A stretch of 64,000 nucleotides of DNA from NCBI RefSeq assembly GCF_900093605.1, contig NZ_FLYE01000034.1, positions 62,001-126,000 of the forward strand. The letters are read 5' to 3'. Below are positions 17,521-26,560 of this stretch, piece after piece (position 1 is the first letter of the stretch; every line of letters starts with the position of its first letter). Source of the stretch: Candidatus Terasakiella magnetica (GTDB lineage Bacteria; Pseudomonadota; Alphaproteobacteria; Rhodospirillales; Terasakiellaceae). The position numbers and the translations under genes are program-made. Under the pieces are notes generated by a model, which worked only from the letters and a program-made list of their open reading frames with translations, ran no database searches and had not been told where the DNA came from.

Positions 17521-18480
17521 ATGTCACTTCTGGATGCAAATCCCGTTTATAAACCGTTTCGCTATCCTTGGTGTTATGAAGCGTGGCTCACCCAGCAACA
17601 AGTCCACTGGTTGCCTGAAGAAGTGCCCTTAGCCGATGATGTAAAAGACTGGCATAAAAACCTCTCTGAGGCTGAGCGTCACCTGCTCACGCAGATTTTC
17701 CGCTTTTTCACCCAAAGTGACATTGAGGTAAATAACTGTTACATGCGCCATTACACGCGCGTGTTCCAACCCACCGAAGTGCAAATGATGCTATCGGCCT
17801 TTTCAAATATGGAAACCATCCATATTGCGGCTTATTCCCACCTGCTTGATACCATTGGTATTCCTGAGGCTGAATATGCCGCCTTCCTTAAATATAAGGA
17901 AATGAAGGACAAGTACGACTATATGCAGCAGTTTGGTGTGGATAGCAAAATTGATATTGCCACCACGCTGGCGGTTTTTGGTGGCTTTACCGAAGGGTTG
18001 CAACTGTTTGCCAGTTTTGCCATTTTGCTCAATTTCCCCCGCCTGAATAAAATGAAGGGCATGGGCCAGATTGTCACATGGTCAGTGCGCGATGAAACGC
18101 TGCATTGTAATTCCATCATCAAGCTCTATAAAACTTTCCTTAAAGAAAACCCTGAGATTGATATTAAAGAGCTGCACAAACGCCTTTATGAGGCATGCGC
18201 GACTATTATCGAGCATGAAGATGCTTTCATTGATCTATGCTTTGAAATGGGCGCGGTTGAAGGGCTCACAGCAGATGAGGTCAAGAAATACATACGCTAT
18301 ATTGGGGATCGCCGCCTTGAACAGCTTGGTCTTGAGCCGCAATATAATATTGAGAAAAACCCGCTGCCGTGGCTTGATGCCATGCTCAATGCCGTTGAAC
18401 ATGCCAACTTCTTTGAAAACCGCGCAACGGAATATTCAAAAGCTGCCACACAAGGCACATGGGATGATGTGTTTGATTAA
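17521..18480 (+). CDS. nrdB: Class I ribonucleotide reductase beta subunit
   Basis: The 319-residue ferritin-like subunit that houses the diiron-tyrosyl radical. Ligands are visible in order: D67 (SDIEVNN), E98 and H101 (METIH), E158 (GGFTEGL), and E192 and H195 (RDETLHC). Y105, four residues after H101, occupies the radical-tyrosine position, so this is a tyrosyl enzyme rather than the Phe-containing subclass Ic. The C-terminus ends WDDVFD, giving the acidic/aromatic tail that docks on NrdA. The gene is immediately downstream of nrdA. Confidence 0.95.
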   Translation: MSLLDANPVYKPFRYPWCYEAWLTQQQVHWLPEEVPLADDVKDWHKNLSEAERHLLTQIFRFFTQSDIEVNNCYMRHYTRVFQPTEVQMMLSAFSNMETIHIAAYSHLLDTIGIPEAEYAAFLKYKEMKDKYDYMQQFGVDSKIDIATTLAVFGGFTEGLQLFASFAILLNFPRLNKMKGMGQIVTWSVRDETLHCNSIIKLYKTFLKENPEIDIKELHKRLYEACATIIEHEDAFIDLCFEMGAVEGLTADEVKKYIRYIGDRRLEQLGLEPQYNIEKNPLPWLDAMLNAVEHANFFENRATEYSKAATQGTWDDVFD

Positions 18481-18518
18481 GTTCACTCCCCCTTGGTAAG
18501 AAAAATAGGATCAGCATA

Positions 18519-19433
18519 ATGACACACCGCTTAAAACTCTCAGCGCTTCCCATTATCCTGATCCTTCTTTGTTTTACAGGGCTGTTTGACAGTCTTTATC
18601 ACGCCACGCCCTTGCCCGCCTTTGAAGAAGAAGCCGGGGCCTATCTGGCTGATATTCGCGAGCGGGCAACTTACGCCTATGCCGCAGCACGTACCTTAAA
18701 CGGGGCCATTTCCTTATTAGAATCCGTTGAGCTGGATGCCATGATCATCAGCGGGCAACCCGGTCAAGTGCTGGAACCTGTCAATGATATGGTTGAGCAA
18801 TTTTCTGATTTAATCTTAATCGCCCTTGCCAGCATTGGTGTGCAGGAAATTCTCATTACGGTTCTTGGCGATATTTCATGGGGGTATCTACTTCCCCTTG
18901 CCCTGCTCCCCCTAGCCCTTGCGCCTTGGGTAAAACAGCCATGGCAAAAAAACCTTAAATCTATTGGCAGTATCTTATGCCTAAGTGTGGTGTTTTCACG
19001 CTTGCTCATCCCCGCCATTGCACTCAGTGGACAAACCATTTCAGAACATTATCTAAAGCCCGATTATGCAAATGCAATTGAGCATGTGGAAGAGGTTAAA
19101 GAAAAAACCAGAAAAGCGGTCAGTGATGGCCCCAGCGTTTCCCAACTTCTTCCCCCTGAGATTATCACAGATAAGCCAAAATCAATTTTCTCAAACACAC
19201 CAGCCCAAGCACAAAGCAGCACCATCGTTCCTAATCTGGAAACCATGACAAGTTTGGTGAAATCAGACCAAATCTGGACCATGCTTGATACTGTGCCGCA
19301 AAAGATCATTACCCTGATCACGATCTTCAGCTTTGAGACAATTGCCTGGCCCATCTTGATGGTCTTATTGTGTTTTGGTCTGGGAAAACTTGCTTTGCGT
19401 TTATTTAGGGTCAGGACCTATGAACGCGTCTAA
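18519..19433 (+). CDS. Unrecognised inner-membrane protein
   Basis: A 304-residue protein with AGGA eight bases before its ATG. It has an N-terminal hydrophobic segment (about 9-27), then a polar stretch with a probable helix pair, a cluster of two or three hydrophobic segments (about 100-175), a polar region (about 185-270) and a final membrane helix (about 275-297). I recognise no family. It follows nrdB by 38 bases and may be co-transcribed, but nothing links it to nucleotide metabolism. Its last eight codons coincide with an 18-base sequence identical to one end of the palindromic repeat at 25.5 kb, so the 3' end may be repeat-derived. Confidence 0.7.
   Translation: MTHRLKLSALPIILILLCFTGLFDSLYHATPLPAFEEEAGAYLADIRERATYAYAAARTLNGAISLLESVELDAMIISGQPGQVLEPVNDMVEQFSDLILIALASIGVQEILITVLGDISWGYLLPLALLPLALAPWVKQPWQKNLKSIGSILCLSVVFSRLLIPAIALSGQTISEHYLKPDYANAIEHVEEVKEKTRKAVSDGPSVSQLLPPEIITDKPKSIFSNTPAQAQSSTIVPNLETMTSLVKSDQIWTMLDTVPQKIITLITIFSFETIAWPILMVLLCFGLGKLALRLFRVRTYERV
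19404..19421 (+). repeat. Solo copy of the palindromic-repeat end inside a coding sequence
   Basis: The 18 bases TTTAGGGTCAGGACCTAT are identical to the outer end of the 167-bp element at 25503-25669 (right arm, reversed). Here the match stops at the following GAACGCG, and no second arm is found nearby. It encodes the C-terminal residues of the membrane protein above. Confidence 0.7.
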
Positions 19434-19512
19434 AGAGACCTTCTCCTTGCATTTATCAACTGAAATGGTACATTTTGAATGAACATCAAATACCGTCTGG
19501 GGACATTTATTG

Positions 19513-20403
19513 ATGCGTAAACTCTTAATTGTTGCAATGGTTTTCAGTACAATTTTTGCGTCTGATAGCTTTATATCAACGGCACAAGGTGCCGATGAGG
19601 TCCAAGGACGTAAGGTCGATATTGCCGGGCGCCAACGTATGCTCACCCAACGCATGGCAAAAGCAGCCTGTTTTATTGGTAGCTATAGTGAAGTTGATAA
19701 ACATCACGCCATGCTCATTGATGCCAGTAAACTGTTTGATGACAGCCTCAAGACATTAACCAATGGCAACCCGAGCCTGAACATCCCCGCAGAAACGGAG
19801 CCTTCTATTTTGGCTGAGCTGGAAAATGTGAAGCCCTATTGGCACATGCTGGACTTTGCCACCCGTATTTTGATCGAGTCCCCTGAGACCCCCGGCCTTG
19901 ATGTGAATATGATTGAACAGTTCAATCTGCCAGCACTTAAACAATCCAATGCGGTTGTTCAAACCATGGAACGCGCCTATTATAAGGGAACAAAAAGCAC
20001 CGGTAGTGTACGCGCCATCAACGTGGCAGGGCGCCAACGTATGCTCAGCCAAAAAGCAGCAAAAGAATTTTGCTTTATCTCCTATGGGCTAGATGTCGAG
20101 AAAAACCGACAAGCCCTTAAAAAGACAATTCAGGACTTTGATATCGCCCTTGATGATCTGCGCAATGGCGATTCCATCAAAAACATTCCGCCAGCACCAA
20201 CAATTAATATCCGTTATGCCCTAACCCAGCTTAAATCTGACTGGCAGTCCCCACGCGGTATTTATCTTGCGATCGCCAATGGCGTACAGGCCCATGATGC
20301 TGAGTTTTCAACCATCTCAAAAAGTAATGATCAAATGCTTAAACAAAGTAATGAGATCGTTGGCATGATGGTCAACTACTATAAAAATATGGAAACCCGC
20401 TAG
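19513..20403 (+). CDS. Secreted protein with two PilJ-N-like (NIT-like) domains
   Basis: A 296-residue exported protein with a signal peptide (about 1-26). It has two copies of the domain found at the N-terminus of PilJ and nitrate sensors (type IV pili methyl-accepting N-terminal domain). The core is AGRQRMLTQRMAKAACF near residue 38 and AGRQRMLSQKAAKEFCF near residue 173. In NarX-type sensors a similar Arg-rich core binds nitrate. No transmembrane, HAMP or signalling domain follows, so it is a stand-alone periplasmic protein. ATG 19513 has GGGGA nine bases upstream; a TTG directly before it is less likely. Its paralogue lies next door. Confidence 0.78.
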   Translation: MRKLLIVAMVFSTIFASDSFISTAQGADEVQGRKVDIAGRQRMLTQRMAKAACFIGSYSEVDKHHAMLIDASKLFDDSLKTLTNGNPSLNIPAETEPSILAELENVKPYWHMLDFATRILIESPETPGLDVNMIEQFNLPALKQSNAVVQTMERAYYKGTKSTGSVRAINVAGRQRMLSQKAAKEFCFISYGLDVEKNRQALKKTIQDFDIALDDLRNGDSIKNIPPAPTINIRYALTQLKSDWQSPRGIYLAIANGVQAHDAEFSTISKSNDQMLKQSNEIVGMMVNYYKNMETR

Positions 20404-20564
20404 GGCGAACAAGCCTTTTACTCATTCTACTTATCAGGTATAAATCCTTGTTTTTATTACAAAACTAGGGGTTTATCCTTATATCCATTTGCGCATAATC
20501 AAACTACATATTCTCACTGGATTTGAAACTTGAATACAAGTCAAATGATCAGCGGGATAACAAT

Positions 20565-21338
20565 ATGCATAAAAAAATCGTACTATGTGCCTTTTTGGGG
20601 CTCAGCCTTTTTATGGGGGCTTCTTCAGCTTTAGCCAATAGCACCTCAGACACACTGGCTATGTTGACCCAGCGCATGGCAAAAGCAGCCTGCTTTCTTG
20701 GCACTTTTAGTGAACCAGAAAAATACCGAACTATTCTGTTGGAAAGTCAGGGGCAGTTTGCCCAAAAACTTCAGCACTTAGAAGAAACAGCGCCAACACC
20801 TATTATTAAATTAGCCCTTCGCAAATTGAAACCCGATTGGGCCAACTTGCATTTTGCCTCCTCTATTTTGGCAGATATGCCTGCTTATCCCGGCTTGGAT
20901 GTAAATATGATTGCAGACTTTAATCTTCCGCTTCTGGCCCATTCCAAAAACCTGTCTGAACTTTATAACTCAAATACCAATGTGCAAAAAAACGCAAGTC
21001 GCCTTTCTTTGTTAAGCCAAAAAGCGGCAAAAGAATTTTGTCTTGTGTCTTATGGGTTCAACCCGGCACAAAACAGAAAATATCTGTCTGCCTCTATTCG
21101 CGAGTTTGACCAAATTCTCAAACAAATGGGCGCTCAAGAAAGTTTGGATAAAGCTGACATTCAGGCCCAGCTCAAACGTATTAAAACAAGCTGGAAAGGC
21201 AACAAAGGCGTGATGACAGCCATTGCCAGTTTTATGCGTGCGCGCACATCAGATTTCAATGTGGTCTCCAGCACCAATGAAAATGTGCTTTCACAGTGTC
21301 GCAAGCTGGAAGACTTAATTGCCCAAAACACCCTTTAA
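20565..21338 (+). CDS. Diverged secreted PilJ-N-like paralogue
   Basis: A 257-residue exported protein with a signal peptide (about 1-25, ending SALA) and two PilJ-N-like modules. It is a clear paralogue of the preceding gene: MLTQRMAKAACFLG, PGLDVNMIADFNLP and LSQKAAKEFC are shared nearly word for word. The A-G-R-Q-R part of both cores is lost (TSDTLAMLTQ and NASRLSLLSQ instead), so ligand binding is probably changed. ATG 20565 follows GGGATAACAAT; a TTG at 20523 would add a charged stretch before the signal peptide and is rejected. The stop overlaps the convergent oxidase gene by four bases. Confidence 0.75.
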   Translation: MHKKIVLCAFLGLSLFMGASSALANSTSDTLAMLTQRMAKAACFLGTFSEPEKYRTILLESQGQFAQKLQHLEETAPTPIIKLALRKLKPDWANLHFASSILADMPAYPGLDVNMIADFNLPLLAHSKNLSELYNSNTNVQKNASRLSLLSQKAAKEFCLVSYGFNPAQNRKYLSASIREFDQILKQMGAQESLDKADIQAQLKRIKTSWKGNKGVMTAIASFMRARTSDFNVVSSTNENVLSQCRKLEDLIAQNTL

Positions 21339-22729
21339 AGGGCCACGATTTTACCCGGGTTCATAATATTATCCGGGTCCATGGCTCTCTTTATGGAGCG
21401 CATAATCTCAAGGCCAGCCTCGCCAAACTCATCTTCAAGATATTTCATTTTACCATGGCCGACACCATGCTCACCCGTGCAGGTCCCTTCCATGACAAGG
21501 GCGCGCTCAACAATGCGGGCATTTAAACGCTTGGCTTCAGCCAGTTCCTTTTCATCATTAGGGTCAAAAGCAAACAGGGTGTGATAATTACCATCCCCCA
21601 CATGGCCCACAATCGTGCCCTCCAGAAATGAAGCTTCAATATCCTTCTTGGTTTCTAAAATGGCTTCTGCCAAACGCGATATGGGCACGCAGGCATCCGA
21701 TGACACACCACGACACCCCGGGCGCAAAGCAAGGGCGGCATAATAAGCATTATGGCGCGCATTCCATAAACGGTCGCGTTCTTCTTGCTGGCTGGCCCAT
21801 TGGAAATTCTCCCCGCCAAAATCCTCAGCGATCGATTTCACTTGTTCTACCTGTTCATCCACAGCTGAGGGCGAGCCGTGAAATTCAAAAAACAAGGTGG
21901 GGGCGACTTCATAATTCAGCTTTGAATATTGGTTCACCGCATACATCTGGCGATCATCAAGCAATTCAATGCGCGCAACGGGAATGCCGCACTGAATGGT
22001 GGTGATCACCATATTAACCGCCTCTTCCAAACTTGGAAACGGGCAGACGGCAGCTGTGACTTTTTCTGGTATACCATAAAGGCGCAAGGTTACTTCAGTA
22101 ATGATACCCAGCGTGCCTTCTGATCCCACATAAAGATGGGTAAGGTCATAACCCGCTGCTGATTTTTTAGAGCGTGAAGAGGTGCGGATCACCTCGCCCT
22201 TTGGGTTCACCACCGTTAAGGAAAGGACATTTTCGCGCATGGTGCCATAACGCACTGCATTGGTGCCTGAAGCCCGTGTTGACGCCATCCCGCCAAGCGA
22301 AGCATCTGCGCCCGGGTCAATGGGAAAAAACAATCCGGTATCGCGCAAATATTCATTTAACGCCTTGCGCGTCACCCCTGCCTGCACAGTCACGTCCAAA
22401 TCCTGTGGGCGGGCTTTTATCACCTCATTCATTTGTGAAAGGTCAATACAAACCCCACCATGAAGGGCCGCCACATGACCTTCAAGGGAGGTGCCCGTGC
22501 CATAAGGAATGATCGGTATTTTCTTTTCAGCACATAAACGCACCACAGAGGCGACTTCTTTTGTGCTATGTGTGAAGATCACCACATCCGGGGCGAAAGC
22601 TTCATGGTAAGACTCATCTGTTCCATGTTGATCGCGCAACGCTTGGGAGGTTGAAACCCGCTCCTTGCTTGTCAGTTCAACAAGTTGGTCAAGAAAGCTC
22701 TGGTCGATTGTTCCATATTGTGTGGGCAT
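21335..22729 (-). CDS. FAD-binding oxidase, GlcD/D-lactate dehydrogenase type
   Basis: A 464-residue FAD-linked oxidase of the vanillyl-alcohol-oxidase fold. The PCMH-type FAD domain includes PYGTGTSLEGH near 95 and DPGADASLGGMASTRASG near 150, which bind the pyrophosphate. The C-terminal FAD-linked oxidase domain ends with the family signature CTGEHGVGHGK near 420. Relatives oxidise glycolate, D-lactate or D-2-hydroxyglutarate. With no glcE/glcF next to it, D-lactate dehydrogenase (cytochrome) or a D-2-hydroxyacid dehydrogenase is more likely than the GlcDEF complex; the substrate is not determined. Confidence 0.88.
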   Translation of the reverse strand: MPTQYGTIDQSFLDQLVELTSKERVSTSQALRDQHGTDESYHEAFAPDVVIFTHSTKEVASVVRLCAEKKIPIIPYGTGTSLEGHVAALHGGVCIDLSQMNEVIKARPQDLDVTVQAGVTRKALNEYLRDTGLFFPIDPGADASLGGMASTRASGTNAVRYGTMRENVLSLTVVNPKGEVIRTSSRSKKSAAGYDLTHLYVGSEGTLGIITEVTLRLYGIPEKVTAAVCPFPSLEEAVNMVITTIQCGIPVARIELLDDRQMYAVNQYSKLNYEVAPTLFFEFHGSPSAVDEQVEQVKSIAEDFGGENFQWASQQEERDRLWNARHNAYYAALALRPGCRGVSSDACVPISRLAEAILETKKDIEASFLEGTIVGHVGDGNYHTLFAFDPNDEKELAEAKRLNARIVERALVMEGTCTGEHGVGHGKMKYLEDEFGEAGLEIMRSIKRAMDPDNIMNPGKIVAL

Positions 22730-22872
22730 GTTTTTTATCTTTTTGATTTCACCTCAAATGATACTAAGCGGCTCAAAAGAAAAGAACAATACGGCATTAC
22801 TGCGTAGAAGACTTGACTTAAAGTGTGGGGCATGTTGGATTTAAACATTATGGGTGCAAGGAAAGACTAAGA

Positions 22873-23616
22873 ATGAGTCTGGTTGATGTTCAGTTTTTAG
22901 GGTGTGGCGATGCTTTTGGTACAGGCGGGCGTTTTAACACCTGTTTCCATGTGGTCAGTGCCAAAAACTCTTTCCTGATTGATTGCGGGGCGACTTCACT
23001 TGTGGCTATGCGCAAGTTTGAGATTGAGCCTAACTCCATTGATATGATCTTTCTTTCCCATCTTCATGGGGATCATTTTGCGGGCGTCATCTTCTTTTTA
23101 ATGGATGCGCGTTATGTTTCTGCGCGCACACGCCCCTTGGTGATTGCGGGGCCTAAAGGCACAAAACAACGCTTGATGGAGGCAATGGAAGCACTCTATC
23201 CCGGCTGTTGGGAAAAAGGCGTTGAGTTTGAAGTTATTTTTGTAGAGCTCACCTTAAACCACCTACAAGGTTTAAACGGGGTGAAAGTCTATCCCTATCA
23301 GGCCAAGCACCTTGCAGATGGTAATGACTTTATCTTGCGTTTTGAAGTCGATGAAAAAATCATCACCTTTAGTGGCGATACGGGCTGGACACCCGAGCTG
23401 GCAACTGCGGCTCATGGCTCTGACCTGCTCATCTGTGAATCCTATCATTTTGATGAGAAATGCGAGTTCCATCTGGATTATGAAACCATCCATGAAAACC
23501 GTGGTTTCCTCCATACCCGCAAGCTCATCCTCACCCATCTTGGCCCTGAAGCATTGGCACGTAAAAATGAAATGGACCTTGAAGTTGCCTTTGATGGGCT
23601 TTTGATCTCCGTTTAA
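22873..23616 (+). CDS. Metallo-beta-lactamase fold hydrolase (RNase Z-like group)
   Basis: A 247-residue MBL-fold enzyme with the zinc motif H63-L-H65-G-D67-H68 and a later SGDTGW strand carrying the bridging Asp. The opening FLGCGDAFGTGGRFNTCF is typical of the RNase Z/arylsulfatase-like subgroup. It is shorter than RNase Z (about 305) and lacks the flexible exosite arm, so I do not call it a tRNase. ATG 22873 has AAGGAAAG upstream; a GTG at 22825 would add 16 residues without support. It precedes the ABC-F gene on the same strand. Confidence 0.82.
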   Translation: MSLVDVQFLGCGDAFGTGGRFNTCFHVVSAKNSFLIDCGATSLVAMRKFEIEPNSIDMIFLSHLHGDHFAGVIFFLMDARYVSARTRPLVIAGPKGTKQRLMEAMEALYPGCWEKGVEFEVIFVELTLNHLQGLNGVKVYPYQAKHLADGNDFILRFEVDEKIITFSGDTGWTPELATAAHGSDLLICESYHFDEKCEFHLDYETIHENRGFLHTRKLILTHLGPEALARKNEMDLEVAFDGLLISV

Positions 23617-23699
23617 ATCATTTTCCCATTCCCGCCTGACGGGGAATCTTGTACAAGGACCAGAAGAATTCGGTTTATTGAACAAGGCAATGCAGTCCC

Positions 23700-25505
23700 A
23701 TGGCTCCTCCCCCTCTTTTAACTTTACGTGACATCCATGTAACCTTTGGCGGGCGCCCTGTATTTGAAGGGGTGGAATGCGCCATTCATCCCGGTGATCG
23801 CATCTGTTTGGTTGGGCGTAACGGCTCAGGTAAATCCACCTTGATGAAGGTGATTGCCGGACTTGTTGAAAAAGATGATGGTGAGCGTTTTGTCCAACCC
23901 GGTGTCACTGTCTCCTACCTGCCCCAAGACCCGACCCTGCCTGAGGGGCAAACAGTGCATGATTATGTTCATGCAGGCTTGCGCCATGAAGAAGAATATC
24001 ACCGCGTTGATATCTGCCTTGAGGCCATGAAGCTTGATGGCAGTCGCGATACCGCCACCCTTTCAGGCGGGGAGGGGCGACGCGCCGCCATTGCGCGTGC
24101 GATTGTTTCTGAACCTGATATTTTATTATTAGATGAGCCTACCAACCACCTTGATCTGCCCACCATCCAATGGCTGGAAGAAGAGCTGCAATCTTTTCGT
24201 GGTGCCATGATGATGATCTCCCACGATAGGACTTTCCTGCGCAAACTTTCGCGCCAGCTCCTGTGGTTAGATCGCTCTAAAATTCGCCGCACGGATCGTG
24301 GCTATGAGTTTTTCGACGAATGGGTCGAACATGTGATGGCAGAAGAAGAAAAAGAAGCCACCCGCATCAATATCCAAATCGCTGAAGAAGAGCGCTATAT
24401 GCTCAAAGGCGTAACCGCACGGCGCAAACGCAACATGCGCCGGGTGCGCAAACTGGCAGAACTGCGCGAAACAAAGGCCAATACGGTTAAGACCCAAGGC
24501 ACAGCCAAGCTTCAATTAGAAAGCGGTAAATCATCGGGCAAGCTGGTGATTGAAGCCACGGACCTATGTAAAAGCTTTGATGAAAAAGTCATTTGTAAGG
24601 GCTTTTCCACCCGCGTGATGCGCGGTGATAAAATTGGCCTCATCGGTCCAAACGGGGCGGGTAAAACCACCTTATTAAAAATCCTCACCGGGCAGATCAC
24701 CCCCGATAGCGGAGACATTCGCATCGGCACCAACCTAAGCCCGGCGTATTTTGACCAAAAACGCAATAACCTGCCCCAAGATGTCACCTGCTGGGATTAT
24801 CTTGCCGATACGGGCGGGGATGAAATTTTGGTCCATGAACAGCCCAAACATGTGGTCACCTACATGCGTGATTTCTTGTTTGAGGAACGCCAAGCCCGCC
24901 AGCCCATTCATGCGCTTTCTGGTGGGGAGAAAAACCGCCTGATGCTGGCAAAGCTGCTGGCAAGCCCAACCAACTTCCTTGTTTTGGATGAGCCGACCAA
25001 CGATCTGGATATGGAAACGCTCGACCTGCTGCAAGAAATGCTGGCTGAATATGACGGAACACTTTTGCTGGTTAGCCACGACCGTGACTTCCTTGATCGC
25101 GTGGTCACTTCCACCATCGCCGTTGAAGGTGCGGGTGAGGTGGAAGAATACCCCGGTGGCTATGAAGATTATCTCAGCCAGCGAAAAGCCAAAGAAGAAG
25201 AAATCGCAAGCCCAAAGGCCAAGCCCGCAAGCACCGCCAAGCCAAAAGAACAGGCTAAAAAGCCAAAAGGCAAGCTCAGTTACAAAGACCAGCGTGAGCT
25301 TGATATGCTGCCTTCAAAAATGGAAAAGCTTGGTGAGGAAAAAGACACGCTGGAAAAAGAAATGGCAAATCCTGATCTCTTTAGTAAGAATCCAGATAAG
25401 TTCCAGAAAACCAGTGATCGTTTAACCGCAATTCAAGAAGAGCTTGATCATTGTGAAGAACGCTGGCTGGAGCTTGAAATGTTGGTGGAAGAGTTAAACG
25501 GCTAG
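23700..25505 (+). CDS. uup: ABC-F ATPase, Uup type
   Basis: A 601-residue soluble protein with two ABC ATPase domains and no membrane part. Walker A is GRNGSGKST (39-47) and GPNGAGKTT in the second domain. LSGGE signatures and ILLLDEPTNHLD and FLVLDEPTNDLD Walker B motifs occur in each domain. A charged linker separates the domains, and a Lys/Glu-rich coiled coil forms the last 80 residues, as in Uup. ABC-F proteins act on the ribosome; Uup also affects transposon excision and DNA. The stop codon is the first triplet of the 167-bp palindromic repeat. Confidence 0.88.
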   Translation: MAPPPLLTLRDIHVTFGGRPVFEGVECAIHPGDRICLVGRNGSGKSTLMKVIAGLVEKDDGERFVQPGVTVSYLPQDPTLPEGQTVHDYVHAGLRHEEEYHRVDICLEAMKLDGSRDTATLSGGEGRRAAIARAIVSEPDILLLDEPTNHLDLPTIQWLEEELQSFRGAMMMISHDRTFLRKLSRQLLWLDRSKIRRTDRGYEFFDEWVEHVMAEEEKEATRINIQIAEEERYMLKGVTARRKRNMRRVRKLAELRETKANTVKTQGTAKLQLESGKSSGKLVIEATDLCKSFDEKVICKGFSTRVMRGDKIGLIGPNGAGKTTLLKILTGQITPDSGDIRIGTNLSPAYFDQKRNNLPQDVTCWDYLADTGGDEILVHEQPKHVVTYMRDFLFEERQARQPIHALSGGEKNRLMLAKLLASPTNFLVLDEPTNDLDMETLDLLQEMLAEYDGTLLLVSHDRDFLDRVVTSTIAVEGAGEVEEYPGGYEDYLSQRKAKEEEIASPKAKPASTAKPKEQAKKPKGKLSYKDQRELDMLPSKMEKLGEEKDTLEKEMANPDLFSKNPDKFQKTSDRLTAIQEELDHCEERWLELEMLVEELNG

Positions 25506-25669
25506 GGTCAGGACCTATTAATTTATTGAGTTTGGCAGAGATGAATTTGAAGAAGGATTAGGCATACTCCCCGCAGAAGTACTTGTACTTTAAGGGGTGT
25601 ATAACGACAGCTTTCTTCAAATTCATCCTGTCCCTTTGGGATTTATTAAATTAATAGGTCCTGACCCTA
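25503..25669. repeat. 167-bp palindromic MITE-like element
   Basis: Perfect 23-bp terminal inverted repeats (25503-25525 and 25647-25669) begin TAGGGTCAGGACCTATTAAT. Nested inside are a perfect 15-bp pair (25540-25554 and 25613-25627), a 9-bp pair with one mismatch (25564-25572 and 25594-25602) and an apical AAGTAC/GTACTT. The whole element can fold into one long hairpin. It carries no coding potential and fills the space between two convergent genes, overlapping the uup stop codon. Bases 19404-19421 repeat its outer end. A non-autonomous mobile element is the best explanation; it may also terminate transcription both ways. Confidence 0.8.
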
Positions 25670-25676
25670 AAGCTGT

Positions 25677-26477
25677 CTAGACCTCGATTCGCTCCACCAA
25701 CGCGCCGCTGTCTTCAAAACAGACACAAACAAGCTTGCCGCCAAGCCCACAGCCGCCATCAATGCAGAGCTGGTGTTTTGCCATATGAAAGCCTTCATGG
25801 CGATGGTCATAGCCGCGAATCGTGCGATCATAGCCACTATAGGGGTGATCTAGCTCGCGAAATTCCTGTGTGCCCCACCAAAAAGCATCACTTTGGGCAT
25901 CAAGTGGCATATCGGGCACCACATTGGCATTCACAAACAAAAGCTTCTTATCTTCAGTGTAAGCCGCACGTTTTAGGGCGTCCATATATTGCTCATGCCC
26001 ATCCATCTTATGCATGCTGGCTTTAAGGATATTCATCCAGTCACTCACACCCTTCATGCCACCATGGGCGGCCTCAATACCTTCATCACAACTGGTGCCA
26101 TAGGCCTGCAAGGTACTATCAACACCTTGGTTGGACATCCATGTGAGCACTTCTTCAGGTTCTTTGGCAAAAGGCAGGTGGCGCAGCTTATAAAGCATCT
26201 CTTCCTGACAGCCGCGCAAAAAGATCACATCATCAAGCCCGGCCCCGTCTTGTAAGATAACAAGGCGGCGAAAGTTGAGAATCTCGTTAATGCAGCCTGC
26301 TACATCAGGCCCGCGCCCCATGATATTGCCCGTATAGATCAACACATCACTGGGCAGAAAATGATTAGCCAACTGACCATGCATAGCCTTGAGCTGGTCA
26401 AGCTCCCCATGCACAGCAGAAACGGCCCAAACGCGCCGTTTGCCAGTTATTTCTGCAAATTTAGATGTCAATTGCAT
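25677..26477 (-). CDS. Degenerate PPP-type metallophosphoesterase (probable pseudo-enzyme)
   Basis: A 266-residue protein with the outline of a PPP-family Ser/Thr phosphatase/ApaH fold. The motif blocks align in order but have lost metal ligands: GDxHG is AVHGE, GDxxDRG is GNIMGRG, GNHE is GCQEE, and the later H-A-G block is VNANVVP. Only the first His and the arginine of the second block survive. Catalysis by the usual two-metal mechanism is therefore unlikely, and a binding or regulatory role is inferred. The open frame is intact, so it is not a simple pseudogene. It is convergent with uup across the palindromic element and 83 bases downstream of carD. Confidence 0.65.
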   Translation of the reverse strand: MQLTSKFAEITGKRRVWAVSAVHGELDQLKAMHGQLANHFLPSDVLIYTGNIMGRGPDVAGCINEILNFRRLVILQDGAGLDDVIFLRGCQEEMLYKLRHLPFAKEPEEVLTWMSNQGVDSTLQAYGTSCDEGIEAAHGGMKGVSDWMNILKASMHKMDGHEQYMDALKRAAYTEDKKLLFVNANVVPDMPLDAQSDAFWWGTQEFRELDHPYSGYDRTIRGYDHRHEGFHMAKHQLCIDGGCGLGGKLVCVCFEDSGALVERIEV

Positions 26478-26492
26478 GTGTTAATTTTAGCT

Positions 26493-26532
26493 CCAAAAGA
26501 AAAGGCAGGAGGATCATCTGATCCATCCTGCC
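26493..26532 (-). terminator. carD terminator
   Basis: On the minus strand, arms GGCAGGA/TCCTGCC (26504-26510, 26526-26532) with an inner GATC pairing are followed by a T-rich tract CCTTTTCTTTT. It lies just after the carD stop and before the degenerate phosphatase. Confidence 0.75.
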
Positions 26533-26560
26533 CTTCTAAAAGACGTTATGCAAGAAAAGC

